In this document: positions 1 through 10,311 of the stretch, in pieces
How positions within the stretch are numbered: the first letter of the stretch is position 1
How the letters are laid out: the number at the start of each line of letters is the position of its first letter
NCBI GenBank assembly: GCA_903908285.1
Contig: CAIVRH010000047.1
Span: 1 to 42,825, forward strand
Source of the DNA: an uncultured candidate division Zixibacteria bacterium
GTDB lineage: Bacteria > Zixibacteria > MSB-5A5 > SM1-73
Length of the DNA: 42,825 nucleotides
Reading direction: 5' to 3'
Made by a program: the position numbers and the translations under genes
Notes under the pieces: generated by a model
Told to the model about the DNA's origin: nothing
What the model saw: the letters and a program-made list of their open reading frames with translations, nothing else
The model's database searches: none

Positions 1-50
1 AAGACAAATTCTTTTTTAAGAGACATGACGTTTACCTCTTTCCATGGCAT
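1..50 (-). CDS. IS481-family transposase, N-terminal fragment (cut by window edge)
   Basis: Reading leftwards from an ATG at 50 gives MPWKEVNVMSLKKEFV before the window ends. The MPWKE..VMSL(R/K)xEFV start is characteristic of IS481-type transposases, which carry an N-terminal helix-turn-helix followed by a DDE integrase core that would lie outside this window. A strong ribosome-binding site (GGAGG, 56-60 on the minus strand) sits 5 bases upstream. Family assignment rests on 16 residues plus the element end described separately, so it is good but not certain. Whether the rest of the gene is intact cannot be seen. Confidence 0.7.
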   Translation of the reverse strand, partial: MPWKEVNVMSLKKEFV

Positions 51-137
51 AATATCCTCCTTTCACAGTTGGATATTATACCTCAAAGTGTAACCTATGT
101 CTCCGAACATGTGTAACCTATGTCCCCGGTCTGTACA
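1..137 (-). mobile_element. End of an IS481-like insertion sequence
   Basis: The transposase start codon is preceded by a non-coding end carrying two direct copies of TGTAACCTATGTC(T/C)CCG (about 90-107 and 112-129), then GGTCTGTACA ending at 137. Read on the minus strand the element begins TGTACAGACC..., which resembles IS481-type termini as I remember them. The duplicated motif is probably a transposase-binding site. The other end and any target duplication lie outside the window, so the boundary at 137 is an inference. Confidence 0.6.
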
Positions 138-321
138 CCCCGAGGGGGAGAGGGAACTACTAGTTGTTTTACGTAGTTAGCATAAGATTCAAAAGCCATG
201 CCGGTATTTGTTTTTCCTGCCAATCGCTTTTAGGAAACCCTTGCGCTTTATAATTCGTAGTATAAATTGAAAGTAACTCTTTTTCAATATAACCAAATGA
301 CCTGTTCTGGCAAAAGAGGAA
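138..321. other. Non-coding gap between IS end and DUF2752 gene
   Basis: No convincing gene, promoter or hairpin was found. The only ribosome-binding-like sequence is AGAGGA just before the ATG at 322. Confidence 0.4.
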
Positions 322-669
322 ATGAAAAATAAATTGATTCAAATCCCATGGGAAGCGTTAGTCTGGACTATCGGTCTGGTTTATCTTGGCAGCATTGATC
401 CCCAAACCTCCCATCACCTGATCCTGTGTCCTTTCAAACTCCTTGGTTTTGATCATTGTCCGGGGTGCGGCCTGGGATTATCCATATCTTATCTGTTGCA
501 CGGTGACCTATCCGAATCATGGAGCTCGCACCCACTCGGTTTTTTTGCTCTTCCGATTTTAGTCTGGAGAATAATCAGTTTAATCAAACAGAGTTATATT
601 GTCCCACTAACACTCAAAGGAAAGAAGGCGCTCAATGACCAACATAATGCAGATCCTTCCCGAGCTTGA
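322..669 (+). CDS. DUF2752 family membrane protein
   Basis: A 115-residue protein with the family signature CPFKLLGFDHCPGCGLGLS (residues about 37-55), two CPxCG-like cysteine clusters next to a hydrophobic segment, and a second hydrophobic stretch at about 73-90. DUF2752 proteins are small two-helix membrane proteins of unknown function that are often encoded beside TM2-domain proteins, as here. The last 35 bases overlap the next gene in another frame, which points to translational coupling. AGAGGA directly precedes the ATG. Molecular role unknown. Confidence 0.8.
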   Translation: MKNKLIQIPWEALVWTIGLVYLGSIDPQTSHHLILCPFKLLGFDHCPGCGLGLSISYLLHGDLSESWSSHPLGFFALPILVWRIISLIKQSYIVPLTLKGKKALNDQHNADPSRA

Positions 670-988
670 AGGGGATGAAATGGTTTTCGTCTCCAATCTG
701 GTAAAAGATATGCCGGATCAGCAGGTTCAGCAGTTTGCCGTAATGTATCGCACCCGCAGGAAAGACCCCCAGACCATTCTTATTCTCAGTCTTTTGGGTT
801 TTATCGGAATTGCCGGGATACATAGATTTATCTTAGATCAGGTGGGAATGGGATTGCTCTACCTGTTTACCGGAGGCATCTGCCTGATCGGCACCATCAT
901 CGATGTGGTAAACTACAGGAGACTTGCCTTTGAATACAACCACAAACAGGCCATGCAGATGAGTTTGCTAGTAAAGAATATGGGGTAG
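635..988 (+). CDS. TM2 domain-containing protein
   Basis: A 117-residue protein whose central part (residues about 45-95) holds two transmembrane helices joined by a short turn, with the TM2-domain features ILILSLLGFIGIAGIHRF and a Gly/Leu-rich second helix (MGLLYLFTGGICLIGTIIDV). The G..G.HRFI motif between the helices is typical of the family. The soluble N-terminus (about 45 residues) is acidic. It overlaps the DUF2752 gene by 35 bases. AAGAAGG about 7 bases before the ATG is a plausible ribosome-binding site. Function unknown; TM2 proteins are generally small membrane proteins without an assigned activity in bacteria. Confidence 0.85.
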   Translation: MTNIMQILPELEGDEMVFVSNLVKDMPDQQVQQFAVMYRTRRKDPQTILILSLLGFIGIAGIHRFILDQVGMGLLYLFTGGICLIGTIIDVVNYRRLAFEYNHKQAMQMSLLVKNMG

Positions 989-989
989 G

Positions 990-1405
990 GGATTCTGGAG
1001 TTCAAAAGTTCAAGGGTTCAAAGGTTCAATTAAGCGCGTAGCCGAGCCTTTACTTGTCCTGAGCGAAGTCGAAGGACGGCTCGGTGGAAGTCTAGTCTAA
1101 AGGATTCAAGGGTTCGAGGGGTCGAGGGTTCAAGTGTAAAAGCAAATTAGGTTCAAAAGGTTCAAAAGTTCAAGGATTCAATTAAAACAAAGGCGTTCAG
1201 AGTTCAAAGTTTAGAGTTAAAGGGTTCAATAAATCAAACGCGTAGCTGAACCTTTTAAAGGGTTCAAGGGTAAAAAGGTTCAAGGGTTCAAAAGTTCAAG
1301 GGTTCAATTAAGACAAAAGCGTTCAGAGTTCAAAGTTTAAAGGTCAAGGTTGAAGTCTGCAAGTTTAAGGGTGAAAAGCGAATCAGGTTCCGAGATATAT
1401 AATTC
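990..1405. repeat. Degenerate tandem 8-base repeat tract
   Basis: The gap after the TM2 gene is largely made of 8-base units with consensus close to RRGTTCAA. From 990 to 1029 five units follow in perfect register (for example AAGTTCAA at 1006 and GGGTTCAA at 1014). From 1101 to about 1148 six more follow (AGGATTCA, AGGGTTCG and relatives), then looser copies to about 1405. It is interrupted by a palindromic element at 1034-1085, with a decayed partial copy near 1239-1257. No gene is visible. Confidence 0.75.
1034..1085 (+). repeat. Palindromic interspersed element, short form
   Basis: Starts GCGCGTAGCCGAGCC, contains TGTCCTGAGCGAAGTCGAAG and ends GGCTCGG; CCGAGCC (1042-1048) pairs with GGCTCGG (1078-1084). 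The first 35 or so bases recur in the opposite orientation with one mismatch at about 12975-13010, where the element is longer. Confidence 0.8.
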
Positions 1406-1415
1406 TATCCGGAAA

Positions 1416-1835
1416 TTATGTTAAAATCTTTTCCAGCTCTCCTTCTGCTTTGATAAATTTACCCTCTCCCTCCGCTACTATCTCGCCATTCTGATTGACG
1501 ATTTTCCCTTCGGCTAAAAATAACCTCCCCTTTTCCCCGATCATTCTCCCCTCTATGTAAAGTTTATCCCCGATCCGGACCATTTTCTTGAACCGCACCT
1601 TTATTTCGGTGGTCAGACAGGTTATTCCTTTAGCCAAGACCGCCCGGATCATCACTTCATCCAAAAGAGCGGATAGAATTCCTCCGTGCAGAATATTTTT
1701 ATATCCCTGGAAATTAGAACCGGTGGTGTATTCCGCCACCACCTTATCATCCTCAAGATAGAAGGAGACATTCAAGCCGATAGGGTTTTGGTCGCCGCAG
1801 ACGAAGCACTGGGGGTATCGTTTTAATGGTTTCAT
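1416..1835 (-). CDS. PaaI-like hotdog-fold thioesterase
   Basis: A 139-residue single-domain hotdog protein. The N-terminal motif CFVCGDQNPIGLNVSF (about 10-25) and the central LHGGILSALLDEVM (about 49-62) are typical of small PaaI-type acyl-CoA thioesterases. The HGG and the Asp/Glu of the long helix correspond to the catalytic region of the family. Substrate cannot be inferred. ATG at 1835 is followed at once by a sensible N-terminus. It is separated by about 290 bases from the next minus-strand gene and ends in the octamer-repeat area. Confidence 0.85.
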   Translation of the reverse strand: MKPLKRYPQCFVCGDQNPIGLNVSFYLEDDKVVAEYTTGSNFQGYKNILHGGILSALLDEVMIRAVLAKGITCLTTEIKVRFKKMVRIGDKLYIEGRMIGEKGRLFLAEGKIVNQNGEIVAEGEGKFIKAEGELEKILT

Positions 1836-2048
1836 TTCTTTCCGGGAGTTAAATGGATAGTTTAATGTTTGTCGATTTGAGTGTCGGGCAAGTATCGGTT
1901 TCGGATATCGGCTCGGTTTAGGCAGCAGGCGGCAAGCAAAAATCGTTTGCGGTAAATTATACGTAACCGCTCAAATGTGCGGATGTCTGCCCGAAGACCT
2001 CAACCTTTTATTTATAACCATAGATATAATCGATTAACGGATTAATAC

Positions 2049-2084
2049 AAAACAAAAAGGTGGTGAGCCAAAAGCCCACCACCT
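2049..2084 (-). terminator. Rho-independent terminator of the secreted-protein gene
   Basis: On the minus strand an 11-bp stem with one mismatch (AGGTGGTGGGC / GCTCACCACCT, loop TTTTG) is followed directly by TTTTTGTTTTG. It lies 44 bases past the stop codon at 2128. The remainder of the 1836-2127 gap shows nothing else I recognise. Confidence 0.85.
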
Positions 2085-2127
2085 ATTCGATAATTCTTTG
2101 GAATGATTGATCATTACATAATCTGAA

Positions 2128-2826
2128 CTATTTCTGCTCGGGCAACTCCAGCATCTTCGGAGTTTCGGTTATGGCTGATACCGCATTGGTTCCATAACCA
2201 ACCAGCTCAAAAGAGGCATCCTCAGTCGAGGTTTTTACCATGCCAAATAGCGGGACTTTGGCATTGCTCCATACATCAGCCATGGTCTTTTCTTTGTTGA
2301 AGTAACGCATATGAGCACAATCCATAACCTGATCTTTGATCTTCATCTTCTCCATGCCCATATTTTTCATCTTAGGCTGGTTAGCTGTGTCCTTTGGGGC
2401 GGGGCTGGCATTGATCAATGAGATCATCGACTGGGGGATCTCTATAGCCTGCTCTTTGCCCTGTTTTATGATCATCCGGTACATGGTCCCAATCTCCTGG
2501 GGATTACCGGAGATGAGCAACTTGGAGATAACCGCCTCTCCGGTTTTGGGATCGATGTCTTGGATTTCGTACCAGTAAACATCCGTTTCCTTATCCGATT
2601 TTTCTTTACCCACGATGGACAGCTTGGTGATCTTATCCACATTGTTTACTTTGAAGCTGGCTTTGTAAGTTACATAAGAACCCACCGCCGGCATTTTAAA
2701 CTCTCCGTACATCTTGGGCATGTTGGGCATACCCGGCATCTGGGCGGAAGATAGCTGGGTTCCCACCAAAAAAGAAACCACCGCTACCGTCAGTACCAGA
2801 CACCAAAGAGACTTCTGAGAGCGCAT
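2128..2826 (-). CDS. Secreted protein of unknown function
   Basis: 232 residues with a clear Sec signal peptide (LWCLVLTVAVVSFLVGTQLSSAQ, cleavage probably after SSA at about residue 28). The mature part starts with a Met/Pro-rich stretch (MPGMPNMPKM) and then beta-rich sequence; a second Met/Lys-rich patch (KMKNMGMEKMKIK) falls near residue 155. The Met clusters could bind metal, but that is only a guess. A good ribosome-binding site (AAAGGAGGA) precedes the ATG at 2826. No domain recognised. It has its own terminator and a probable promoter about 155 bases upstream, so it looks monocistronic. Confidence 0.75.
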   Translation of the reverse strand: MRSQKSLWCLVLTVAVVSFLVGTQLSSAQMPGMPNMPKMYGEFKMPAVGSYVTYKASFKVNNVDKITKLSIVGKEKSDKETDVYWYEIQDIDPKTGEAVISKLLISGNPQEIGTMYRMIIKQGKEQAIEIPQSMISLINASPAPKDTANQPKMKNMGMEKMKIKDQVMDCAHMRYFNKEKTMADVWSNAKVPLFGMVKTSTEDASFELVGYGTNAVSAITETPKMLELPEQK

Positions 2827-3310
2827 AACTCTCCTCCTTTCTATATTGTTATGATTTTAGGTTGACTTTGTTTTTTACAACTTCAAACCCGATAAGCCGG
2901 TTATTAAAAAATCCGGGGATAAATAAAAGCTCTAACACCTCCGTGTGCATTGATACTTCATACTTTTTCTATATCGACTAATTTAGCCACTATTTTACTG
3001 TAAAGTCAAGTCTTTTTTTGATCCTTAGTTTTTGAGGAGCTTTTAGTTTCGGGTTATAAAGAAACCGATCCGGTGTATTCTTGTGCTCGTATTCCTATTA
3101 CCGCTATCGAGTTAGAAGTTTCGGTCCGGGCTGTTTTATGGTCTGAGTAAAACGATGGTCTTTATTACTTAAGGTACCAACCGAAACCATGATATGAAAC
3201 GATACGTAATCGAAACCCAAACCGATGGATGGGAAATAATGGCATGTGAGGAGGCAATCTATTAATTTGTCTTTTTGACCTTCGTATTTCCGAAGCTATC
3301 ATATAATTAG
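2827..3310. other. Intergenic region between divergent genes
   Basis: About 480 bases with no convincing gene. It carries the probable minus-strand promoter at 2981-3009. Between 3176 and 3230 there is a run of loosely repeated CGAAACC-like words that could be a decayed heptamer tract. Confidence 0.4.
2981..3009 (-). promoter_or_regulatory. Probable sigma-70-type promoter for the secreted-protein gene
   Basis: On the minus strand TTGACT (3004-3009), a 17-base spacer and CTAAAT (2981-2986). Transcription from here would leave a leader of about 150 bases. The -10 box is weak. Confidence 0.4.
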
Positions 3311-3339
3311 TTGACTTCTCTAATGTAACAACATAAATT
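3311..3339 (+). promoter_or_regulatory. Probable promoter of the small charged protein gene
   Basis: TTGACT (3311-3316), 17-base spacer, TAAATT (3334-3339), with the start codon 36 bases further on. A second possible -10 (TATAAT, 3302-3307) lies just upstream but has no well-spaced -35. Confidence 0.5.
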
Positions 3340-3374
3340 TTATCCGAGGGAAATTTTCAAACCGGAGGTAAACC

Positions 3375-3623
3375 ATGTCAGAAGAAATGAAAGAAAGGCC
3401 GGAGGGGAACACCGAGCCAGAGGGTAAGGAATCGGGTGATCAGGTGGAACGCCAGGGTAAACTGAAGCACGAGCGTCTTAAACAGGAGCGGGCGCAGGAG
3501 GCGGAGCACAAAGAAAAACAAAAGGATTTTAAGAAAACCCTCACCCAAAAGGGAAAGCATCTGTTTGACCGGATGAGAAAAAGCAAGTTCATCGGTGGGA
3601 CCAAGGGGCGGCGGGGTGCCTAA
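3375..3623 (+). CDS. Small, highly charged hypothetical protein
   Basis: 82 residues, almost entirely Glu, Lys, Arg and Gln, with an acidic N-terminal half and a basic C-terminus (KSKFIGGTKGRRGA). Residues about 25-60 could form a single long helix or coiled coil. No cysteine, no membrane segment, no known domain. A good ribosome-binding site (GGAGGT at 3363-3368) and a nearby promoter argue that it is real despite the low complexity. The ligA heptamer tract starts immediately after its stop codon. Function unknown. Confidence 0.6.
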   Translation: MSEEMKERPEGNTEPEGKESGDQVERQGKLKHERLKQERAQEAEHKEKQKDFKKTLTQKGKHLFDRMRKSKFIGGTKGRRGA

Positions 3624-3624
3624 G

Positions 3625-5801
<2,177 letters not shown>

Positions 5802-5903
5802 TGAACTTTGGATTAAAGTTATTCTGCGATATAAAATCAGAATACATATTCCAATGTTGATGTTTGAATAGAAAGCTAGTCATTAATAACAAGAGGTAGT
5901 ATT

Positions 5904-6821
5904 TTGGTTAAATCTTCAAATATAATATCGAAGATAAAAGCAAGATCCAAAACAATACTTGCGGGAATCAAGACCATAACGAAAAATTTAAAGGACTTTT
6001 TAAACAATAACAGTTCGTCTGTGGCAGCTCTTGCTACATTGGTAATAGCTATTTATGCGGTTTTCACATACGGTGTTCAAAAGGAATTAAAGCAGCTTCA
6101 ACGTGATGTCGTTACCATGCAAACTGAGCCAAGACTCTCAGGAGCCACGGCACTTAATGACTTTGAGTATGAACCAAAACAAGAATTTCATTATCGTTTG
6201 ACTAATATTGGAAGTGATACCGCTTGGTCTGTTTTTCCAAAGGGACAGCCTTTGATATTGTGTGATTCTATGATTATCTACCCTAAAGGATATCTTTTTG
6301 GTCCGATTTATAGTGCTGGAATTTTTCGAGGGAATTTTTCGCGCTCTTACCCGATTGCACCTGCAGAAACTAAAATATGGGGATTCGATCGAGTGCTAGA
6401 TAAATTTTTAAAATTGTCCAATCTAGTAGGTGGTATCATTTTACTACAGGTAGATTTAGTCTACTGGAGCGATTCACCAGTAAACAGATATGAATATGAG
6501 GAATATTTCGTGTACAATAAGCTAGAAGCTTCAGACCCAATGTATCACCCGTATTTTGAAAAATTAACACGCCCCCAAGACCGAATTCTTCTTCAATTGA
6601 ATAATCTAAAGGATGAGAGAAAAATCGCTGAACTTACATTCATTCAGTTGATAGGCGGACCTAAGTCCATGGTTATACTAAAAAATCCTGTTCAGACGAT
6701 TGATCCTGAAGGTTTTTCATGGACTTTTCATGATACCCTCATTATTGTTGATTCGACGATTCAAGATTTGCGTGAGTATAGACGAAAGCGTCTTGAATCT
6801 CGTTTCTTCGAAAAACAATAA
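5904..6821 (+). CDS. Membrane-anchored protein of unknown function
   Basis: 305 residues starting at a TTG preceded by AGAGGTAG. A basic N-terminus (about 1-30) leads into one transmembrane helix (about 39-57, SVAALATLVIAIYAVFTYGV), a short amphipathic segment (KELKQLQRDVVTMQTEP) and a soluble C-terminal domain of about 230 residues with no motif I recognise. The mature domain is beta-rich with several aromatic residues. The gene is visibly richer in A and T than ligA upstream, as is the next gene, which suggests an accessory or acquired pair. Topology predicts the large domain on the outside or in the periplasm, but this is inferred. Confidence 0.7.
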   Translation: MVKSSNIISKIKARSKTILAGIKTITKNLKDFLNNNSSSVAALATLVIAIYAVFTYGVQKELKQLQRDVVTMQTEPRLSGATALNDFEYEPKQEFHYRLTNIGSDTAWSVFPKGQPLILCDSMIIYPKGYLFGPIYSAGIFRGNFSRSYPIAPAETKIWGFDRVLDKFLKLSNLVGGIILLQVDLVYWSDSPVNRYEYEEYFVYNKLEASDPMYHPYFEKLTRPQDRILLQLNNLKDERKIAELTFIQLIGGPKSMVILKNPVQTIDPEGFSWTFHDTLIIVDSTIQDLREYRRKRLESRFFEKQ

Positions 6822-7069
6822 AATTCAAGCTAGCTTAGTGTACTAATTTAGCTCATATGTTTGTTGTCATTGAACGGGGGAATAAAAGGTAGATAACATC
6901 TGCCATGGAGCAAGAAGATGGTGAATCTATAAAGAAGAAGCCCTATTCTATAGTGGTTCTAGAAATATTTTAAAAGGGATTCGAAATCTTCACCTGTCTA
7001 AAGGTATAAACATAAAATATTCGGTTGCTTTTAATAGGCTAAACTCAAATACAGTGAAGAGGAGGTAAA

Positions 7070-7984
7070 ATGGCAAACTTGTTCTGGAAAATAAAAGATG
7101 CAACTAAAAGTCTGTTGTCAATACCATTTAATAATGAAGAAGAGTTTGAAAAGATTATTTTTGAGACTCCAGAGATATTGGAAGACATCTTCCTAATAAA
7201 AAGACAAATAAGGGGAGGCAGGAAATTGGGCATACCGGACATCATAGGGGTAGATAATGATGGCAACATCTGTATTGTGGAGATGAAAAATGTAGCAGTT
7301 GATGCTTCAATAATCCCTCAACTTCTTGAGTATGCTTTTTGGGCTGAAACAAATCCTGATTCTATCAAGTCTCTCTGGTTGGAATGCGAAAACAAACCAG
7401 ACGATTTATCGGTAAGTTGGGACAGTTGTCAGGTAAGGATTATTGTTATGGCTCCGACTATATTAAAATCAACATTGGATATTGTAAATAGGATAAATTA
7501 TCCTGTAGATTTGATTGAAGTAAAAAGATGGGTTGAAGGAAAAAACCAACTTTTGCTAGTGAATAAATTAGAGGAAGAGAAAAGAGTAAAACTAAAACCA
7601 GTTAGGGGACTGCAGAAGTATAATGAAGAATTTTACGAGAAGGAACGAAACAAGAATAGTGTAAAAGGATTCATTAAATATATAAAGGAAGTTGATTCCA
7701 TAATCAAAGAAAAAAACTGGTCTCTAGAAACCAAATTAAATAAAACCTATTGTGGTTTCAAAGCCGGTTTTTTCAATGCTTTTGGAATAAAATGGATAGG
7801 ATCAAAAACCTTTGCTTTCTTTTTTAAGCTTGACCAGAAAGAAGCAGAGGATATCCCAATCAAAATGACAAGGTACGATAACCAATGGAAAGAAGCTGTT
7901 TATTATATTGAACCAGGGAAGACCAAAACAAAAAAGTTTTTGCCTTTATTTAAGGCTGCATATAGAAAATTGACGGGTGAATAG
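7070..7984 (+). CDS. PD-(D/E)XK nuclease-like protein (possible DUF5655 C-terminus)
   Basis: 304 residues. Residues 54-88 read GIPDIIGVDNDGNICIVEMKN...QLLEYA, the PD-(D/E)XK core: Asp57, Glu71 and Lys73 as catalytic residues and Gln84/Tyr88 as the usual motif IV helix. This resembles NucS/DUF91-type or restriction-type nuclease domains. The C-terminal third (NKTYCGFKAGFFNAFGIKWIGSKTFAFFFK) looks like the DUF5655 domain that often follows such nucleases. A strong AGGAGGT precedes the ATG. No methyltransferase or helicase is adjacent, so it is not an obvious restriction system. AT-rich like its neighbour. Substrate and pathway unknown. Confidence 0.75.
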   Translation: MANLFWKIKDATKSLLSIPFNNEEEFEKIIFETPEILEDIFLIKRQIRGGRKLGIPDIIGVDNDGNICIVEMKNVAVDASIIPQLLEYAFWAETNPDSIKSLWLECENKPDDLSVSWDSCQVRIIVMAPTILKSTLDIVNRINYPVDLIEVKRWVEGKNQLLLVNKLEEEKRVKLKPVRGLQKYNEEFYEKERNKNSVKGFIKYIKEVDSIIKEKNWSLETKLNKTYCGFKAGFFNAFGIKWIGSKTFAFFFKLDQKEAEDIPIKMTRYDNQWKEAVYYIEPGKTKTKKFLPLFKAAYRKLTGE

Positions 7985-8070
7985 ATTGTTATTTTCTCTG
8001 CTCCCTGTTGATGTTCCTCATAAACAGGAAAACAATAGCAGGTGAAGAACACCCACCTTTAGTTGGAGGA

Positions 8071-8130
8071 ATCAAAGCAACTGCAATGAATAAAATCAAG
8101 GCAACTGGAGTAGATAAAATCAAAGGAATC
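8071..8130 (+). repeat. 24-base tandem repeat, two and a half copies
   Basis: Units at 8071-8094 and 8095-8118 match at 19 of 24 positions; a partial third begins at 8119. 24 is three octamers, and ATCAA-like words recur inside, so it may belong with the 8-base tracts. Confidence 0.65.
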
Positions 8131-8135
8131 AATTG

Positions 8136-8155
8136 CAGTTCACTTTAGTGAACTG
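8136..8155. repeat. CTTTAG-core hairpin
   Basis: Perfect palindrome CAGTTCAC-TTTA-GTGAACTG. Member of the constant-core hairpin family. Confidence 0.8.
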
Positions 8156-8179
8156 ATAGAAGATAATATAGAGATTTAA

Positions 8180-8231
8180 GTAGCGGAAACCTTCAGGTTT
8201 CCAACAATGGAAGGCTAAAGCCTTCCGCTAC
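8180..8231. repeat. Two-hairpin element with GTAGC terminal inverted repeats
   Basis: Terminal repeats GTAGCGGAA (8180-8188) and TTCCGCTAC (8223-8231) enclose hairpins GGAAACC-TTCA-GGTTTCC (8185-8202) and GGAAGGC-TAAA-GCCTTCC (8209-8226). The right half, including the following CAAAAAC, recurs at 10426-10463. Confidence 0.8.
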
Positions 8232-8399
8232 AAAAACACATTAGCATATTATATGTATGAGAAGAATACGCCACTAAGGCGGCTGGGAAGAAGATGATAT
8301 TAAACCTCACCCCCTCATCTCCCAGTGATTTTACTGTGCAACTTGAAGATGTTCGGTTCCGTAAGAATTCATGGAACCTATAAAAAGAGGAGGTAGTTT

Positions 8400-10256
8400 A
8401 TGTATTTAAAAAAAGTTTTGATGTTAGCTTTGGTGGTGCTGGTCCCGGCATTCGGCTTGGAGAACTTGAATGCTCAAACCCTCCAGGAGATTCTAAGCAA
8501 GCATATGCAAGCCTTGGGGGGTGAGGAAGCACTCAAAGCCCAGAAGAATTCCATAACGGATGCTAACGTCTTCGTTCCCGGAGGGCTCTCCGGAAAAGTC
8601 AAAATCTTTTTCAAATATCCGGACAAGCTTAGAAGCGAAACGGATTTGAAAATCATGAAAGAGTTGTCGGTTTACGACGGAGACAAAGGCTGGGTTCAGG
8701 ACGCCAACGGACAGGTTCGGCAGTTGGCCGGCATGGAGTTGGAAGAGACCAAAAGCCAAATCTACTTCAATCTTTATGCTTACCTCTTTCCGGAAAGAGC
8801 CAAAGGAAAGGTGGAATATCTGGGCCGGGAAAAAACCGGTGACATCGACTATTATGTGCTTCAAGTTACCCCCGAAGCCTGTGATCCGGTGAAATTTTTC
8901 ATCAATCCCGAAACATATTTGATAGATAAAACCATCAGCAAATCCGACGTGGTTGTAATAACCAATTACCTTTCGGATTATAAGGACTTTGGCGGAATCA
9001 AGGTAGCAACCTCGATGCGCATAAATATGGGAGATTCGACCTATGACATAAGATCCACCCTGACCGGGATCGAATCCAATCCCCAATTGTCGGATGAGCT
9101 TTTCCAAATGCCTTCTGCTCTGGCCAAAACCTACCATTTCCCGCCCGGGCAAAACTCCGTCGAGATTCCCTTTGTGCTGAATAGCAACCACATTTATATA
9201 CCGGTCAGTATCGGCGACTCCAAACCAATGAGCTTCATCCTGGATACCGGTGCAGGCAGCCCGGTTTTGGAAACCGAGGTTGCCAAAGAGCTGGGTTTGA
9301 AGACGGTCGGTAAAATCGAGGGCCGGGGTGTAGGTGAAGGAACTCAAGAAATCAATCTCTTATCGCTGCCCAGCATCCGGCTGGGTGATTTGGTTATAGA
9401 TAGCACCTCGGCAATGACCATAAGTTTGCAAGCGCTCAGCAAGTATGAAGGAATGCCGGATGACGGTATTTTAGGATACGACATCTTCAGCAAGTTTGTG
9501 GTCAAAGTCGATTATGAAAATCAAAAATTGACTCTGTATGATCCGTCGAGTTTCCAATATACCGGTAAGGGCCAGATTCTTCCGATTACCCTCGAAGAGA
9601 ATAGCCCCCATGTCAAGGCAAAGATTGACGGTGAATACGAGGGTAATTTCGTAGTCGACACGGGCGCCAGAACCAGCCTGGTTCTTCACACACCGTTCGT
9701 ACAAAAAAGCGGCCTTTTGGCCAAAACCGGCAAGAAACTCGAGGTCTTCTCTGGCATCGGTATAGGAGGAAAAGCTCCGGGTAAAGTTACCAGGGTCAAG
9801 AGTATTGAGATCGGCAATTTCAACATTCCTGCTCCCGTGACTACGCTCTCTTCATCCGAAAAGGGTGCCTTTGCATCCCAGAAGCTCGACGGGAATATCG
9901 GCGGAGGAATTCTGAAAAAGTTTACGGTGATCTTTGATTATCCGGGCCAGCGCATGATCCTGGAACCCAATGCGAATTTCTCTTCCGAAGATGATTATGA
10001 CATGTCGGGCCTATGGCTCACCAAGGAAGGCGATACCACCAGAGTCGATTTCGTGATTAAGGATTCTCCGGCTGATAAGAAGGGAATAAAAGAGGGGGAT
10101 GTAATTCTCAAAATAAACGGGCAGGCGACCAAGGACCTGCTTCTGCGCGACATCCGAAACCAATTGAGAGAAGAACCAGGCAAAAAGGTCAGCCTGACCA
10201 TCAACCGGGAAGGCAAAGAGAAAAACATCGAGCTGGAGTTGATGAAGTTGATCTGA
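8400..10256 (+). CDS. Secreted tandem aspartyl protease with C-terminal PDZ domain
   Basis: 618 residues. A signal peptide (residues 1-25, ending NLNAQ) is followed by an outer-membrane lipoprotein-like domain (about 26-240), two retropepsin-like aspartyl protease units (FILDTGAGSPVLE with Asp282, and FVVDTGARTSLVL with Asp420), each followed by the flap/second-half pattern ILGYD or IGGGIL, and a PDZ domain (about 537-612, SPADKKGIKEGDVILKINGQ). Two DTG motifs in one chain could form an internal pseudodimer active site. It probably acts in the periplasm. Strong ribosome-binding site AGGAGGT; a 6-bp hairpin lies just upstream of it. Substrate unknown. Confidence 0.85.
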   Translation: MYLKKVLMLALVVLVPAFGLENLNAQTLQEILSKHMQALGGEEALKAQKNSITDANVFVPGGLSGKVKIFFKYPDKLRSETDLKIMKELSVYDGDKGWVQDANGQVRQLAGMELEETKSQIYFNLYAYLFPERAKGKVEYLGREKTGDIDYYVLQVTPEACDPVKFFINPETYLIDKTISKSDVVVITNYLSDYKDFGGIKVATSMRINMGDSTYDIRSTLTGIESNPQLSDELFQMPSALAKTYHFPPGQNSVEIPFVLNSNHIYIPVSIGDSKPMSFILDTGAGSPVLETEVAKELGLKTVGKIEGRGVGEGTQEINLLSLPSIRLGDLVIDSTSAMTISLQALSKYEGMPDDGILGYDIFSKFVVKVDYENQKLTLYDPSSFQYTGKGQILPITLEENSPHVKAKIDGEYEGNFVVDTGARTSLVLHTPFVQKSGLLAKTGKKLEVFSGIGIGGKAPGKVTRVKSIEIGNFNIPAPVTTLSSSEKGAFASQKLDGNIGGGILKKFTVIFDYPGQRMILEPNANFSSEDDYDMSGLWLTKEGDTTRVDFVIKDSPADKKGIKEGDVILKINGQATKDLLLRDIRNQLREEPGKKVSLTINREGKEKNIELELMKLI

Positions 10257-10311
10257 AATGGCAGGCAGATAGCCAGACATTCCTGACGGATTTGGAAGGG
10301 GCATTTATTCT

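Larger units (their letters stand above)
7985..8399. other. Repeat-filled intergenic region
   Basis: Holds a hairpin just past the nuclease gene (CCTGTT 8004-8009 with AACAGG 8023-8028, extended by flanking TTTTC/GAAAA), a 24-base tandem repeat, three CTTYAG-type hairpins, a decayed one at 8270-8283 (GCCAC-TAAG-GCGGC), and a 6-bp stem at 8355-8378 (GGTTCC/GGAACC) just upstream of the next ribosome-binding site. No gene seen. Confidence 0.6.
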
